Assembly: GCF_002563795.1 (NCBI RefSeq)
Contig: NZ_PDJL01000005.1
Location: 186,001-250,000 of the forward strand
Length of the DNA: 64,000 nt
Source: Vibrio sp. ES.051
GTDB lineage: Bacteria; Pseudomonadota; Gammaproteobacteria; Enterobacterales; Vibrionaceae
Reading direction: 5' to 3'
The position numbers were made by a program, and so were the translations under genes. Shown here piece by piece: positions 17,797 to 27,344 of the stretch. Within the stretch, counting starts at the first letter, position 1. Each line of letters starts with the position of its first letter. The notes beneath the pieces are model-generated. The model did not search any database. It saw only the letters and a program-made list of their open reading frames with translations, and was not told the DNA's origin.

Positions 17797-19656
17797 TTAG
17801 TTGCTCACAATAAAGTACTCAATATCTGTATTGGCGCGGAGTACGGCTAGTACAGAAGAGAGGTCTTGCTGAGAAGAGGCGCGTTGCATTTGCATCGCCA
17901 CCTGTTCTTCTAGTTCGCTATCTAACTCAGCACTGACAGCATCAAGCTCGATGATAACAATGTTGCCTTCAAGATCTTTAGACTGACCATAAACTGGCTT
18001 ACCATCAACTGGTTTAGCCATCGCGAACACCGTTGTTGCCAACGGATCACGGCGATCCACAGTTTCTTGCTCACCAAACGCTAGGTTGTTTTCAGCCAGT
18101 ACTTCTGTATTGCCTTCTTTCAATGCCGCTACAACTTTTGTTCCAAGTTCCAGTGCATCTTGCTCTGCTTTAACACGAGATAGTTCTGCAACCACCTGAT
18201 CTTTCACTTTTTCAAGCGGAAGAATGGTTTCGTCACGCATATCTTCAACGCGAACGACAATGATGTGCTCTGGTGCGATTTCAATCGCTTCAGAGTTCAG
18301 ACCATCCTCTTTCACTTCAGGGCTTAAGATTGCTTGCATGACAGCAGGGGTACGAAGCACTTCCGGTGCATCAATTTGAGAGATAAAGTCAGTCGTCTTC
18401 ACCTCCTGATTAACCGCTTGAGACGCATCGTACAGAGAGTCAGGATATTCAAACGCTACGCGTTCAAGTTCGTTTTGTAACTCATAGAACTGGTCAACTG
18501 CTTGTTGGTCGGCCATCTCTTGCTTGATTTCAGCAGATACTTCAGAAAACGGCTTAGCCACAGAATTTTTTAGATCTTCAAGCTTGATAATATGGTAACC
18601 AAAATCTGACTTCACTAGTCCAGAGATATCGCCTGGGTTCTTAAGCGCAAATGCTGCATCTTCAAAGGAAGGGTCCATCACATCACGCTCAATCCAACCT
18701 AGGTCACCGCCGTTTTCAGCACTTCCAAAGTCATCAGATTTTTCTTGAGCAAGTGTCGCAAAATTTGCGCCGGCATTGAGTGCGTCAAGTACGGCTTGTG
18801 CTTTCGCTTCGTCATCACCTTCAACAAGAATATGCGCCACGCGACGTTGCTCTTCAGAAGAATATTTATCTAGGTTCTCGTCGTAATACTTTCTAACGTC
18901 TTCGTCAGATACTGTAACCTGCTTTTTCAGTGCTTCTGCAGAAAGCTCGATATACGCAACTTTAACCTGCTCTGGACGAGTAAAGTTATCTGGGTTCGTT
19001 TGGTAGTACTCTTGAATTTCTTCTTCAGTCAACTCAATATTTTTTGCAAACTCAGCAAGGTCGATAGTGACAGTGCGAATATCACGAGTTTGAGTAAACA
19101 ACTTACCTTCTGCCTGTACTTCACCTGGTAATGTAAACTCACTTGTCTGCAATGCATTAAGCAGTTGCTCGCGCACCAATTCACGACGCATATACTCAGC
19201 GAAAGTGTCTGGAGAGAAGCCTGCACGACGCAGAGATGCTTGGTAGATATCTTGGTCGAATTGACCGTTAGATTGGAATTGAGGCATTTCCAGAATCATA
19301 CTGCGCACTTGAGTATCGCTAATTCGCAGACCTAATGCTTCGGCTTGTTGGTCAAGCAAAACATCATTAATCATTCTGTCGAGCACTGACTTGCGAAACG
19401 ATTCAACGTATGCAGGGTCAGCTAGCATTTGAGAGAAGTAGTCACCCAATTGAGTTTGCATGCGATTACGCTCGTTTTGGTAAGCCATCTCGAACTCACC
19501 TCGAGGAATCTCGGTATTGCCGACTTTCGCTGCAGAATTGTTGTTACCACCAACGATGTAACTACCTACACCTGCAAATACGAACGACAGGATGATAAGT
19601 CCAAGGATTATTTTGACCGCGATGCTATTCACGCCCTCGCGTAGTCGATCCATCAT
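17797..19656 (-). CDS. ppiD: Periplasmic folding chaperone PpiD
   Basis: 619 residues, close in length to E. coli PpiD. One N-terminal membrane helix (IILGLIILSFVFAGVGSYIV, about 16-35) anchors it; next comes a SurA-like chaperone region (ERNRMQTQLGDYFSQ onward), then a parvulin domain at about residues 265-360 (RRVAHILVEG, GGDLGWIERD, SDFGYHIIKL), then a C-terminal chaperone part. PpiD sits at the SecYEG exit and helps newly translocated outer-membrane proteins. It follows hupB as in E. coli (lon-hupB-ppiD). Confidence 0.96.
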   Translation of the reverse strand: MMDRLREGVNSIAVKIILGLIILSFVFAGVGSYIVGGNNNSAAKVGNTEIPRGEFEMAYQNERNRMQTQLGDYFSQMLADPAYVESFRKSVLDRMINDVLLDQQAEALGLRISDTQVRSMILEMPQFQSNGQFDQDIYQASLRRAGFSPDTFAEYMRRELVREQLLNALQTSEFTLPGEVQAEGKLFTQTRDIRTVTIDLAEFAKNIELTEEEIQEYYQTNPDNFTRPEQVKVAYIELSAEALKKQVTVSDEDVRKYYDENLDKYSSEEQRRVAHILVEGDDEAKAQAVLDALNAGANFATLAQEKSDDFGSAENGGDLGWIERDVMDPSFEDAAFALKNPGDISGLVKSDFGYHIIKLEDLKNSVAKPFSEVSAEIKQEMADQQAVDQFYELQNELERVAFEYPDSLYDASQAVNQEVKTTDFISQIDAPEVLRTPAVMQAILSPEVKEDGLNSEAIEIAPEHIIVVRVEDMRDETILPLEKVKDQVVAELSRVKAEQDALELGTKVVAALKEGNTEVLAENNLAFGEQETVDRRDPLATTVFAMAKPVDGKPVYGQSKDLEGNIVIIELDAVSAELDSELEEQVAMQMQRASSQQDLSSVLAVLRANTDIEYFIVSN

Positions 19657-19734
19657 AATTTAACTGCTCTCCACAACTGAAGCTACTGCTTCTATCTAAT
19701 AGAAATAATGGCGCAATAATAACAGAAAAAGAAA

Positions 19735-19757
19735 TGCGCATCAGTATGATGCGCATA
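19735..19757 (-). terminator. Terminator of hupB
   Basis: Perfect 10-bp stem ATGCGCATCA / TGATGCGCAT with a 3-base loop; a T-rich tract (TTTCTTTTT) follows on the minus strand. Located 100 bases past the hupB stop. Confidence 0.8.
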
Positions 19758-19857
19758 ATTTAAAAAAGTTCGGCTCGAAGTTTGTAAATTTTTGTTCGAA
19801 ACTTGTTGCTTGAGCAAAAAGTTAAGCAAAGAGCCGATTGCCGAAGTCACGCTCTAA

Positions 19858-20130
19858 TTAGTTACAAGCGTCTTTTAGTGCTTTACCAGCCTTAAAAGAA
19901 GGTACTTTGGCTTCTGCGATTTGGATTTCTTCACCCGTTTTTGGGTTACGACCAGTACGTGCAGCGCGAGTACGAACACTGAATGTACCGAAACCAACCA
20001 GAGCAACTTGCTCACCAGACTGAAGCGTGCCACTTACTGCTTCGATGAGTGCATCTAGAGCACGACCCGCTGACGCTTTAGAAATGTCTGCATTTTCTGC
20101 AATTTGTTCGACTAACTGAGTTTTATTCAC
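19858..20130 (-). CDS. hupB: DNA-binding protein HU-beta
   Basis: 90 residues, the exact family length. Bends and compacts DNA as HU dimers. The arm motif [12 protein letters not shown] and the start region [18 protein letters not shown] are diagnostic. The start is GTG at 20130, with a strong Shine-Dalgarno AAGGGGA eight bases upstream; the open frame extends seven codons further to an ATG but that would break the conserved N-terminus. Located between lon and ppiD as in other gammaproteobacteria. Confidence 0.97.
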   Translation of the reverse strand: MNKTQLVEQIAENADISKASAGRALDALIEAVSGTLQSGEQVALVGFGTFSVRTRAARTGRNPKTGEEIQIAEAKVPSFKAGKALKDACN

Positions 20131-20252
20131 TGTAATTTCCCCTTGTGTCATCTGTGATTATTTTTTTGATGACTTTCGTTCCATAATTAAGAAAACATGC
20201 CTCACCCCTTACTCATCAAGGGCTGACAGCTATCGAAACTAACTTAGCGCCC

Positions 20253-20291
20253 AAAAAAAACGCTGACAAGCCTTTTTAGACTTATCAGCGT
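20253..20291 (-). terminator. Rho-independent terminator of lon
   Basis: Stem ACGCTGATAAG / CTTGTCAGCGT (minus strand) with one wobble pair, followed by eight T. Ends the lon transcript before hupB. Confidence 0.88.
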
Positions 20292-20320
20292 AAACTTTTA
20301 CTTATTTTTGCTGCATATCA

Positions 20321-22672
20321 CTATTTTTCAGCTTCAAACTCAACGCCCGTCGGGTCTCGCTCGAGTGCAACTTTCAGTACTTCATCAATCCAACGTACCG
20401 GAATAACTTCCAGATCAGTGATCACGTTATCAGGAATCTCTTCCAAATCACGTTCGTTATCTTTTGGGATCAATACCGTCTTAATACCGCCACGATGTGC
20501 CGCAAGTAACTTCTCTTTTAGACCACCAATAGGTAGAACTTCACCACGTAAAGTGATCTCACCGGTCATCGCCACTTCAGCTTTAACAGGGTTACCCGTC
20601 AAGCTCGATACCAATGCTGTACACATAGCAGTACCAGCACTTGGACCATCTTTTGGTGTCGCGCCTTCAGGCACATGCACGTGGATATCTCGCTTCTCGT
20701 AGAAGTCAGCGTTGATACCCAGTTTTTCTGCACGAGAGCGAACCACCGTCATTGCAGCTTGGATAGACTCCTGCATTACGTCACCAAGAGAACCCGTTTG
20801 TGTCAGCTTACCTTTACCTGGCATAGACTGTGTTTCGATCGTTAACAGGTCACCACCCACTTCAGTCCAAGCTAAACCTGTCACTTGACCAATGCGGTTA
20901 CTTTCTTCTGCTTTGCCGTAATCGAAACGCTGAACACCTAAATACTCTTTCAGATTATCCATCGTAACCGTTACCGACTTAAGATCGCTATCCAGTAAGA
21001 TATTCTTCACTGCTTTACGACAGATCTTAGAAATCTCACGCTCTAGGTTACGAACACCCGCTTCACGCGTGTAGTAACGAATGATGCCAACAATCGCTGA
21101 ATCTTCAATAACGATCTCATTTGGTTTCAGACCGTTACGTTTCACCTGTTTTTCAACAAGGTGACGTTTCGCAATGTTCAGTTTCTCGTCTTCTGTATAA
21201 CCAGATAGACGGATCACCTCCATACGATCTAGCAATGGTCCTGGGATGTTCATCGAGTTAGAAGTTGCCACAAACATAACGTCGGACAAGTCATAATCCA
21301 CTTCTAAATAGTGGTCGTTGAACGAGTTGTTCTGTTCAGGATCTAACACTTCTAGTAATGCTGATGCCGGATCGCCACGCATATCTGAGGACATTTTATC
21401 GATTTCGTCCAGCAAGAACAGTGGGTTTCTCACCCCCACTTTCGACATTTTCTGAATCAACTTACCTGGCAATGAGCCAATATAAGTACGACGGTGACCG
21501 CGAATTTCTGCTTCGTCACGTACACCACCCAGAGCCATACGAACATACTTACGACCCGTCGCCGATGCAATTGAACGACCTAAAGAGGTTTTACCCACGC
21601 CAGGAGGACCAACCAGACAAAGGATCGGACCTTTTAATTTATTGATACGGTTTTGCACTGCCAAGTATTCGAGAATTCGTTCTTTGACACGGTCTAAACC
21701 ATAATGATCTTCGTTCAGAATTTCTTCTGCTTTCGCAAGATTCTTCTTAACTTTAGAACGTTTAGCCCATGGTACGCTGACCATCCAATCAATGTAGCTA
21801 CGCACAACCGTTGCCTCGGCAGACATTGGAGACATCATCTTGAGCTTTTGTAGCTCTTGCTCTGTCTTCTCGCGCGCCTCTTGAGGCATTTTCGATGCGT
21901 CGATTTTTTCTTGTAGCGCTTCAAACTCGTCTGGCGCGTCTTCCATCTCACCGAGCTCTTTCTGAATCGCTTTCATTTGCTCATTCAGATAGTACTCTCG
22001 CTGAGATTTTTCCATTTGTTTTTTAACGCGACCACGAATGCGTTTTTCGACTTGTAGAAGATCAATCTCTGATTCCATCTGGCCCATCAGAAATTCCAGA
22101 CGCTCAGTCACTTCAATGATTTCAAGTACTTGTTGTTTATCTACTAATTTGAGAGGCATGTGCGCTGCGATGGTATCCGCTAGACGCGCGGCTTCATCAA
22201 TGCCATTCAGTGATGTGAGAACTTCTGGTGGGATCTTTTTGTTTAGCTTAATAAAGCCTTCAAATTGATTGATCGCACTGCGAACAATCACTTCTTGCTC
22301 ACGCTCTTCCAATTCTGGTGTCACAACGAATTCAGCTTCCGCTAAGAAGAAGTCGCTTTCTTTAAAGTGATCAATTCTTGCTCGTTGCTGACCTTCAACC
22401 AGTACTTTTACTGTACCATCAGGGAGCTTCAGAAGCTGGAGAATGGTGGCCACCGTACCCACTTCAAATAGGTCGTCAATCGTAGGCTCGTCAGTATCTG
22501 CTTGCTTTTGTGCCACAAGCAGAACTTGTTTGTTGGTTTCCATCGCCGTTTCTAGACAGCTAATCGATTTCTCACGACCAACAAACAATGGAATAACCAT
22601 GTGCGGGTAGACCACTACGTCACGTAGAGGTAATACCGGGATCTCGATACGCTCGGAACGTTCCAAGTTCAT
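20321..22672 (-). CDS. lon: ATP-dependent protease La (Lon)
   Basis: 783 residues. N-terminal substrate-binding LON domain ([20 protein letters not shown]), a coiled segment, the AAA+ domain with Walker A GPPGVGKT at 355-362 and Walker [10 protein letters not shown], and the C-terminal protease with catalytic Ser in [10 protein letters not shown] and Lys in [15 protein letters not shown] cytosolic hexamer that degrades misfolded and short-lived regulators. ATG at 22672 is preceded by GAGAG. A sigma-32 promoter match lies about 46 bases upstream and terminators flank it on both sides, so it is its own unit. Confidence 0.98.
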   Translation of the reverse strand: MNLERSERIEIPVLPLRDVVVYPHMVIPLFVGREKSISCLETAMETNKQVLLVAQKQADTDEPTIDDLFEVGTVATILQLLKLPDGTVKVLVEGQQRARIDHFKESDFFLAEAEFVVTPELEEREQEVIVRSAINQFEGFIKLNKKIPPEVLTSLNGIDEAARLADTIAAHMPLKLVDKQQVLEIIEVTERLEFLMGQMESEIDLLQVEKRIRGRVKKQMEKSQREYYLNEQMKAIQKELGEMEDAPDEFEALQEKIDASKMPQEAREKTEQELQKLKMMSPMSAEATVVRSYIDWMVSVPWAKRSKVKKNLAKAEEILNEDHYGLDRVKERILEYLAVQNRINKLKGPILCLVGPPGVGKTSLGRSIASATGRKYVRMALGGVRDEAEIRGHRRTYIGSLPGKLIQKMSKVGVRNPLFLLDEIDKMSSDMRGDPASALLEVLDPEQNNSFNDHYLEVDYDLSDVMFVATSNSMNIPGPLLDRMEVIRLSGYTEDEKLNIAKRHLVEKQVKRNGLKPNEIVIEDSAIVGIIRYYTREAGVRNLEREISKICRKAVKNILLDSDLKSVTVTMDNLKEYLGVQRFDYGKAEESNRIGQVTGLAWTEVGGDLLTIETQSMPGKGKLTQTGSLGDVMQESIQAAMTVVRSRAEKLGINADFYEKRDIHVHVPEGATPKDGPSAGTAMCTALVSSLTGNPVKAEVAMTGEITLRGEVLPIGGLKEKLLAAHRGGIKTVLIPKDNERDLEEIPDNVITDLEVIPVRWIDEVLKVALERDPTGVEFEAEK

Positions 22673-22717
22673 AAAATTCTCTCTTCCGCTTTCACGTTTA
22701 ACGTATTACTTAGGCAG

Positions 22718-22745
22718 TATATGGGGGCTAATTGTTTGGATTCAA
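22718..22745 (-). promoter_or_regulatory. Sigma-32 (heat-shock) promoter of lon
   Basis: On the minus strand, TTGAA is followed by a 14-base spacer and CCCCATATA, close to the consensus CTTGAAA-N13/14-CCCCATnTA. The -10 element ends about 46 bases before the lon ATG. lon is a classical RpoH target. Confidence 0.8.
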
Positions 22746-22756
22746 TAAGAGAAATA

Positions 22757-22786
22757 AAAAAGGAGGTAATTACTTACCTCCTTTTT
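22757..22786 (-). terminator. Bidirectional terminator between clpX and lon
   Basis: Stem AAAAAGGAGGTAA / TTACCTCCTTTTT, loop TTAC, with T tracts on both sides. Ends clpX transcription just before the lon promoter. The stem contains an AGGAGG that should not be mistaken for a ribosome-binding site. Confidence 0.9.
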
Positions 22787-22800
22787 ATTTATGGCTATAT

Positions 22801-24081
22801 TTATTCTGCGCCAGCGGCCTGATTATCGGCATTGCTATAAATAAGCAGTGGCTCTGACTCACCATTAATGACTGATTCATCAATCACGACTTTACTAACA
22901 TCTGTTTCAGATGGTAATTCGTACATGGTTTCAAGAAGCACACCTTCAAGAATTGACCTTAAGCCACGAGCACCTGTTTTACGCTCCATTGCTTTTTTCG
23001 CAATAGCGCGAAGCGCATCTTCACGGAATTCTAGTTCTGCGTTTTCAAGTTCAAACAATGCAGCATATTGCTTAGTTAATGCGTTCTTCGGCTCACATAG
23101 GATCTGAATTAACGCTTCTTCATCAAGCTCAGTTAACGTTGTTGTCACTGGTAGACGACCAATAAATTCTGGGATTAGGCCGTATTTGACCAGATCCTCA
23201 GGCTCAACCTGAGAAAATAGCTCGCCTACTGTCTTCGATTCATTCTTAGAACGAACTTCAGCACCAAAACCAATACCAGTACCTGTCGCCACACGCTGTT
23301 CAATCACTTTATCTAGGCCAGCAAAAGCGCCACCGCAGATGAACAAAATCTTAGATGTGTCCACTTGGAGGAATTCTTGTTGAGGATGCTTACGACCACC
23401 TTGAGGTGGTACTGAAGCAACCGTACCTTCGATAAGTTTCAATAGCGCTTGCTGAACACCTTCTCCCGACACGTCACGCGTAATCGATGGGTTTTCAGCT
23501 TTACGAGAAATTTTGTCAATTTCATCAATGTATACAATGCCGCGCTCAGCTTTAGCAACATCGTAATCACATTTTTGCAGAAGCTTTTGGATGATATTTT
23601 CAACGTCTTCACCCACATAACCCGCTTCGGTCAGTGTTGTCGCGTCTGCCATTGTAAATGGCACATCCAAGAATCGAGCTAATGTCTCAGCAAGCAGCGT
23701 TTTACCGCTACCCGTTGGACCAATAAGAAGAATGTTACTTTTACCAAGCTCCACACCTTCACTCGTTGTATCACCATTACGTAAACGCTTGTAGTGGTTA
23801 TATACCGCAACTGCGAGCACTTTTTTCGCGTAATCTTGCCCTATCACATATTCGTCAAGGTGTTCACGGATCTGTTTAGGCGTTGGTAACGCTTCAGACT
23901 CTTTCTTAGGGAGAACATCCTTGATTTCTTCGCGAATAATATCGTTACATAAGTCGACACACTCGTCGCAAATGTATACTGAAGGACCTGCAATTAGCTT
24001 GCGAACTTCGTGCTGACTCTTGCCGCAGAAAGAGCAGTACAGCAATTTACCGCTGCTACTTTCTTTGCTTTTATCTGTCAT
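22801..24081 (-). CDS. clpX: ClpX, ATPase subunit of ClpXP protease
   Basis: 426 residues. Zinc-binding domain with Cys16, Cys19, Cys38, Cys41; Walker A GPTGSGKT at 121-128; Walker [11 protein letters not shown]; the IGF loop in [11 protein letters not shown] that docks on ClpP. Unfolds tagged and regulatory substrates and feeds ClpP. It follows clpP by 70 bases with no terminator in between, as in E. coli. Confidence 0.98.
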   Translation of the reverse strand: MTDKSKESSSGKLLYCSFCGKSQHEVRKLIAGPSVYICDECVDLCNDIIREEIKDVLPKKESEALPTPKQIREHLDEYVIGQDYAKKVLAVAVYNHYKRLRNGDTTSEGVELGKSNILLIGPTGSGKTLLAETLARFLDVPFTMADATTLTEAGYVGEDVENIIQKLLQKCDYDVAKAERGIVYIDEIDKISRKAENPSITRDVSGEGVQQALLKLIEGTVASVPPQGGRKHPQQEFLQVDTSKILFICGGAFAGLDKVIEQRVATGTGIGFGAEVRSKNESKTVGELFSQVEPEDLVKYGLIPEFIGRLPVTTTLTELDEEALIQILCEPKNALTKQYAALFELENAELEFREDALRAIAKKAMERKTGARGLRSILEGVLLETMYELPSETDVSKVVIDESVINGESEPLLIYSNADNQAAGAE

Positions 24082-24151
24082 TCGCTAACCTCTTAGCCTT
24101 TACTCTTCATGAATCAGTGTATATCAATTTTAGCCAAAATGCGCTGGCTAA

Positions 24152-24778
24152 TTACTCGCCGCGGTGGCTTAACACTGCATCCACAATACCGTATTCCACA
24201 GCCTGCTCTGATGCCATGAAGTTGTCGCGATCGGTGTCGCGCTCAATCACCTCAAGAGGTTGGCCTGTATGTTCTGCTAACAGCATGTTTAACTTCTGTT
24301 TAATGCTCAGAATTTCCTGGGCATGGATTTGGATATCAGAAGCTTGACCCTGGAAACCACCCAGTGGTTGGTGGATCATCACACGTGAGTTTGGCAGTAC
24401 GTAACGCTTACCTGGCGCACCACCTGCTAGCAGGAAGGCACCCATAGAGCATGCTTGCCCCATACATACAGTGCTTACATTTGGCTTAATAAACTGCATG
24501 GTGTCGTAGATAGACATACCCGCAGTCACGCTGCCGCCCGGAGAGTTGATGTATAGGAAAATATCTTTATCTGGATTTTCAGATTCTAGGAAAAGCAGCT
24601 GAGCCACGACAAGGTTTGCCATGTGGTCTTCCACTGGACCCGTTAAAAAAATCACGCGTTCTTTAAGCAGACGTGAGTAGATGTCGTAAGAGCGTTCGCC
24701 TCGGGAAGTTTGTTCAACCACCATTGGCACTAACGCGTCCATAATTGGCGACATTGCATTTTTTTCTTGGTAGCTCAT
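24152..24778 (-). CDS. clpP: ClpP protease subunit
   Basis: 208 residues including a short propeptide ([15 protein letters not shown], with cleavage expected near the ALVPMV start of the mature form). Catalytic triad Ser111 (GQACSMGAF), His136 (MIHQPLGG) and Asp185 all at the E. coli-like positions. Forms the double heptamer chamber. Preceded by a hairpin with a T-rich tail (24793-24830) that separates it from tig. Confidence 0.98.
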   Translation of the reverse strand: MSYQEKNAMSPIMDALVPMVVEQTSRGERSYDIYSRLLKERVIFLTGPVEDHMANLVVAQLLFLESENPDKDIFLYINSPGGSVTAGMSIYDTMQFIKPNVSTVCMGQACSMGAFLLAGGAPGKRYVLPNSRVMIHQPLGGFQGQASDIQIHAQEILSIKQKLNMLLAEHTGQPLEVIERDTDRDNFMASEQAVEYGIVDAVLSHRGE

Positions 24779-24792
24779 ATTCTTATGTCCCT

Positions 24793-24830
24793 AAAATAAA
24801 TGGCCCGGATGATGCCTATCATACGGACCA
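24793..24830 (-). terminator. Terminator or attenuator between tig and clpP
   Basis: On the minus strand, TGGTCCGTATGAT pairs with ATCATCCGGGCCA (12 of 13 positions, one GU), loop AGGC, then TTTATTTT. It lies 52 bases past the tig stop and 15 bases before the clpP ATG, so readthrough or a promoter inside 24831-24883 must supply clpP. A TTGACT at about 24855 could be a -35 element. Confidence 0.7.
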
Positions 24831-24883
24831 TTGTTAGCAGAATAGTTAACGTTAAGTCAACCTCCTACGCTAGATATTGCTTA

Positions 24884-26191
24884 TTAAGCAGCAGGTTGTT
24901 GCTGATTAAGAAGCTCGTTAAAGCCTACTTCTTTCTCAGAAACCTGTGCTTTAGCGATGATCGCGTCAATTGCTTGTTCTTCTAGAGCAACGTTGCGCAT
25001 ATTGTTCATCATTTCTTCGTTTTGCTCATAGTAAGCAACAACTTCTGATGGGTCTTCGTATGCAGTAGCCATATCTTCGATTAGCGCTTTAACTTTCTCG
25101 TCGTCCGCTTTAAGCTCCTCAGATTTGATTACTTCACCTAGTAGAAGACCAACTACTACGCGACGCTTAGCTTGTTCTTCGAACAGTTCACGTGGAAGCT
25201 GTGCCGCTGCTTCTGGGTTACCGCCGAAGCGTTGAGCCGCTTGTTGACGTAGAACTTGGATTTCTTGCTCAATAAGTGCCGTTGGTACGTTGATGTCGTT
25301 TTGCTCAACGAGACCGTCGATAGCTTGCTCTTTGATGCGGTTTTTAACCGCTTGCTTCAGTTCGCGTTCCATGTTCTTGCGAACTTCAGCTTTAAGCGCT
25401 TCAACACCGCCTTCGGCTACACCAAACTTAGCAACAAATTCGTCGTTTAGTTCAGGTAGTTCACGAGCTTCAACTTTGTTTACTTTGATTGAGAACTTAG
25501 CTACTTTACCTTTTAGGTTTTCAGCATGGTAGTCTTCTGGGAAAGTCACGTCGATGTCGAATTCCATACCAGCCGTTTTGCCTGCGATACCGTCTTCGAA
25601 ACCTGGGATCATACGTCCAGCACCCATTTCTAGTGGGAAGTTCTCAGCTTTACCGCCTTCGAACTCTTCACCGTCAATAGAACCAACAAAGTCAATGCTT
25701 ACGCGCTTGCCGTCTTCAGCAGCTTCGTCAACTTCAACCCAATTTGCTTGTTGTTTACGTAGAGTGTCAATCATCTCTTCTACGTCCGCATCTTTCACTT
25801 CTGTTTTTGGCTTTTCAACAGTGATGTTTTCTAAGCCTTTTAGTTCGACTTCTGGGTAAACTTCAAAAGTTGCAGTAAAAACTAGGTCTGCACCTTCTTT
25901 GTTTTCTACAGGAGCAAAAGTAGGAGCGCCAGCAGGGTTGACCTTCTCTTTCACGATCGCTTCGATGAAGTGACGTTGCATAACCTCACCTAGCACGTCT
26001 TGACGTACTGCTTTGCCGTACATCTTAGCAACCATTTTTAGAGGCACTTTACCCTTACGGAAACCATCGAAACGACGGTTTTTAGCGATATTGCGTAGCT
26101 CAGCTGTTACAGCGTCTTCGATGTTTGCAGCTGGAACAGTAATGTTTAGACGGCGTTCTAGGCCCTCTAGCGTTTCAACAGTAACTTGCAT
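24884..26191 (-). CDS. tig: Trigger factor, ribosome-associated chaperone
   Basis: 435 residues. N-terminal ribosome-binding domain with the signature [12 protein letters not shown], central FKBP-type peptidyl-prolyl isomerase domain (about 150-245; [34 protein letters not shown]) and a helical C-terminal cradle. Binds nascent chains at L23. Order tig-clpP-clpX-lon is conserved. Unusual feature: a leader of about 330 bases downstream of a near-perfect sigma-32 promoter. Confidence 0.97.
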   Translation of the reverse strand: MQVTVETLEGLERRLNITVPAANIEDAVTAELRNIAKNRRFDGFRKGKVPLKMVAKMYGKAVRQDVLGEVMQRHFIEAIVKEKVNPAGAPTFAPVENKEGADLVFTATFEVYPEVELKGLENITVEKPKTEVKDADVEEMIDTLRKQQANWVEVDEAAEDGKRVSIDFVGSIDGEEFEGGKAENFPLEMGAGRMIPGFEDGIAGKTAGMEFDIDVTFPEDYHAENLKGKVAKFSIKVNKVEARELPELNDEFVAKFGVAEGGVEALKAEVRKNMERELKQAVKNRIKEQAIDGLVEQNDINVPTALIEQEIQVLRQQAAQRFGGNPEAAAQLPRELFEEQAKRRVVVGLLLGEVIKSEELKADDEKVKALIEDMATAYEDPSEVVAYYEQNEEMMNNMRNVALEEQAIDAIIAKAQVSEKEVGFNELLNQQQPAA

Positions 26192-26525
26192 TATTTATAA
26201 ACCTCTAAAGTGGCTCGGTTTTCCGAGCGTATGAGCGGTACTCTGCGGAGTACACGCTTCATCCTTGTGTAGTGTTCTGTCCGAACACCTAATTTAGAAT
26301 CGAGCATCGATGCCGTTTATCAGCACCTGACTAATCAGTGATATCTTCGGCGAAACTACCAAAGGTGCCTCCTATTAGCCTCAGGACAGAATTTTTAGAC
26401 GCGACATTCTAGCGAGCTGTCGCTACTCTGTCGAGCCAGTAGCCACTATGTGGGCATTGTCTGCGCTAAATTCTCGAATACTGTCCTATTTTTTATTAAA
26501 AAATGGGATTCAAACAGCGCTAGCA
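26192..26525 (-). promoter_or_regulatory. Long structured 5' leader of tig
   Basis: Between the heat-shock promoter and the tig ATG lie about 330 bases without a long frame. The distal half (26383-26487) folds on itself: AGGACAG at one end pairs with CTGTCCT at the other, AATTT-TAG/CTAAATT extends the stem, and inner hairpins AGCGA-TCGCT and CCAC-GTGG are visible. Closer to tig are hairpins GTACTC-TGCG-GAGTAC (26238-26253) and GCTCGG-TTTT-CCGAGC (26213-26228), the latter seven bases from the ribosome-binding region. The layout suggests post-transcriptional control such as temperature sensing or attenuation; this is inference. Confidence 0.6.
26294..26362 (-). CDS. Possible 22-residue leader peptide in the tig leader
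   Basis: A perfect AGGAGG (26368-26373, minus strand) sits five bases before a TTG that opens a 22-codon frame ending TAA. The peptide would start MVVSPKISLIS. The ribosome-binding site is the best in the leader, but the TTG start and short length make it speculative. Translation here would alter folding of the upstream leader structure. Confidence 0.25.
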   Translation of the reverse strand: MVVSPKISLISQVLINGIDARF

Positions 26526-26530
26526 TATCT

Positions 26531-26559
26531 AGAATGGGGACAATAGCGACTTTTTCAAG
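26531..26559 (-). promoter_or_regulatory. Sigma-32 promoter upstream of tig
   Basis: On the minus strand CTTGAAA, a 13-base spacer, then CCCCATTCT: all seven -35 bases and the CCCCAT core of the RpoH consensus match. The nearest downstream gene in this direction is tig, 340 bases away. Confidence 0.8.
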
Positions 26560-26691
26560 AGAATCGGCTGGTTTTTTTATTGAAAACCGTAAAAAGAGAT
26601 CTTGCTCTTGTTTTATTCCACCGAGTTGAAAACTAAAGCCCCATTTTCACCACAAATCATTAACATTCATTACGTCGGCAAAGAAACGGTT

Positions 26692-26753
26692 TAAGAAATA
26701 TAAGCATGCCATAAGAGATCGTATTCTACTGATTATTCAACTTATATTTCTTA
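26692..26753. repeat. 13-bp perfect inverted repeat, 36-base spacer
   Basis: Arms TAAGAAATATAAG (26692-26704) and CTTATATTTCTTA (26741-26753). It lies in the non-coding stretch between the tig promoter and the small gene at 27056. No T tract follows on either strand. It could be a paired operator or a long RNA hairpin. The remainder of 26560-27055 shows no gene I can support. Confidence 0.75.
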
Positions 26754-27055
26754 TGTGCCCTCATCGGCAGCCGTAAGATTTTTCCGAGTTGAGAGCAATT
26801 ATAGCCCGATAAACACTAATCTCAGATTGTGATCACGAGCAGATATCTAGAATCGAACAATGCAGCCAATAAAGTAACAGCCGTCAAGAACGGTTATGTA
26901 TCTGATGCTGACACCACTAAACCTGAATGTACCTGAAAAACTTTCGCCGATAAATGTATCACTATCAAACAGATAAATATCTGTACAAATAAAACGTGGC
27001 TAGCGGTTTGTCGTTATATCCAAGTTGAATCATAATTTTTAATAACGGCCTCTTT

Positions 27056-27253
27056 ATGGTTCATATGGATATGAATGAGAAAGTGAGAATACCGATCATT
27101 ACCAATACTGTATTGGTGGAGGGTCATTATCAAGAAGAAAGGCGCTTTGGCGAAGAGCGCCGCAAGAACAAAAAGAAGTGGCCTTGGTATGAGCGCAGAA
27201 TATATCCCGACCCACGAAAACCCAAATGTAAGCCGATAGACGAAGAGGTGTGA
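27056..27253 (+). CDS. Small basic hypothetical protein, 65 residues
   Basis: Not assigned to a family. The C-terminal half is strongly charged with arginine pairs spaced regularly (EERRFGEERRKNKKK, then WPWYERRIYPDPR), resembling short Vibrio/Shewanella proteins with RR-x-G-x-x-RR motifs, which may bind nucleic acid or acidic partners. Three ATG codons occur in the first six codons (MVHMDM) and none has a clear Shine-Dalgarno, so the exact start is open. It stands alone in a long intergenic region, converging on purF. An inverted repeat overlaps its stop codon. Confidence 0.55.
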   Translation: MVHMDMNEKVRIPIITNTVLVEGHYQEERRFGEERRKNKKKWPWYERRIYPDPRKPKCKPIDEEV

Positions 27254-27266
27254 ACAATCACACCTC
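27245..27266. repeat. Hairpin at the 3' end of the 65-residue gene
   Basis: GAGGTGTGA / TCACACCTC with loop ACAA; the TGA stop of the small gene is inside the left arm. No T tract, so termination is uncertain. A second small palindrome ATTTTATC-AC-GATAAAAT follows at 27328-27345, abutting the purF stop. Confidence 0.55.
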
Positions 27267-27344
27267 GACTGCTGACAATGAATCTATCATTGGGCTTCGT
27301 CAGGTACCCGAACCGAGCTGCTCTCTCATTTTATCACGATAAAA

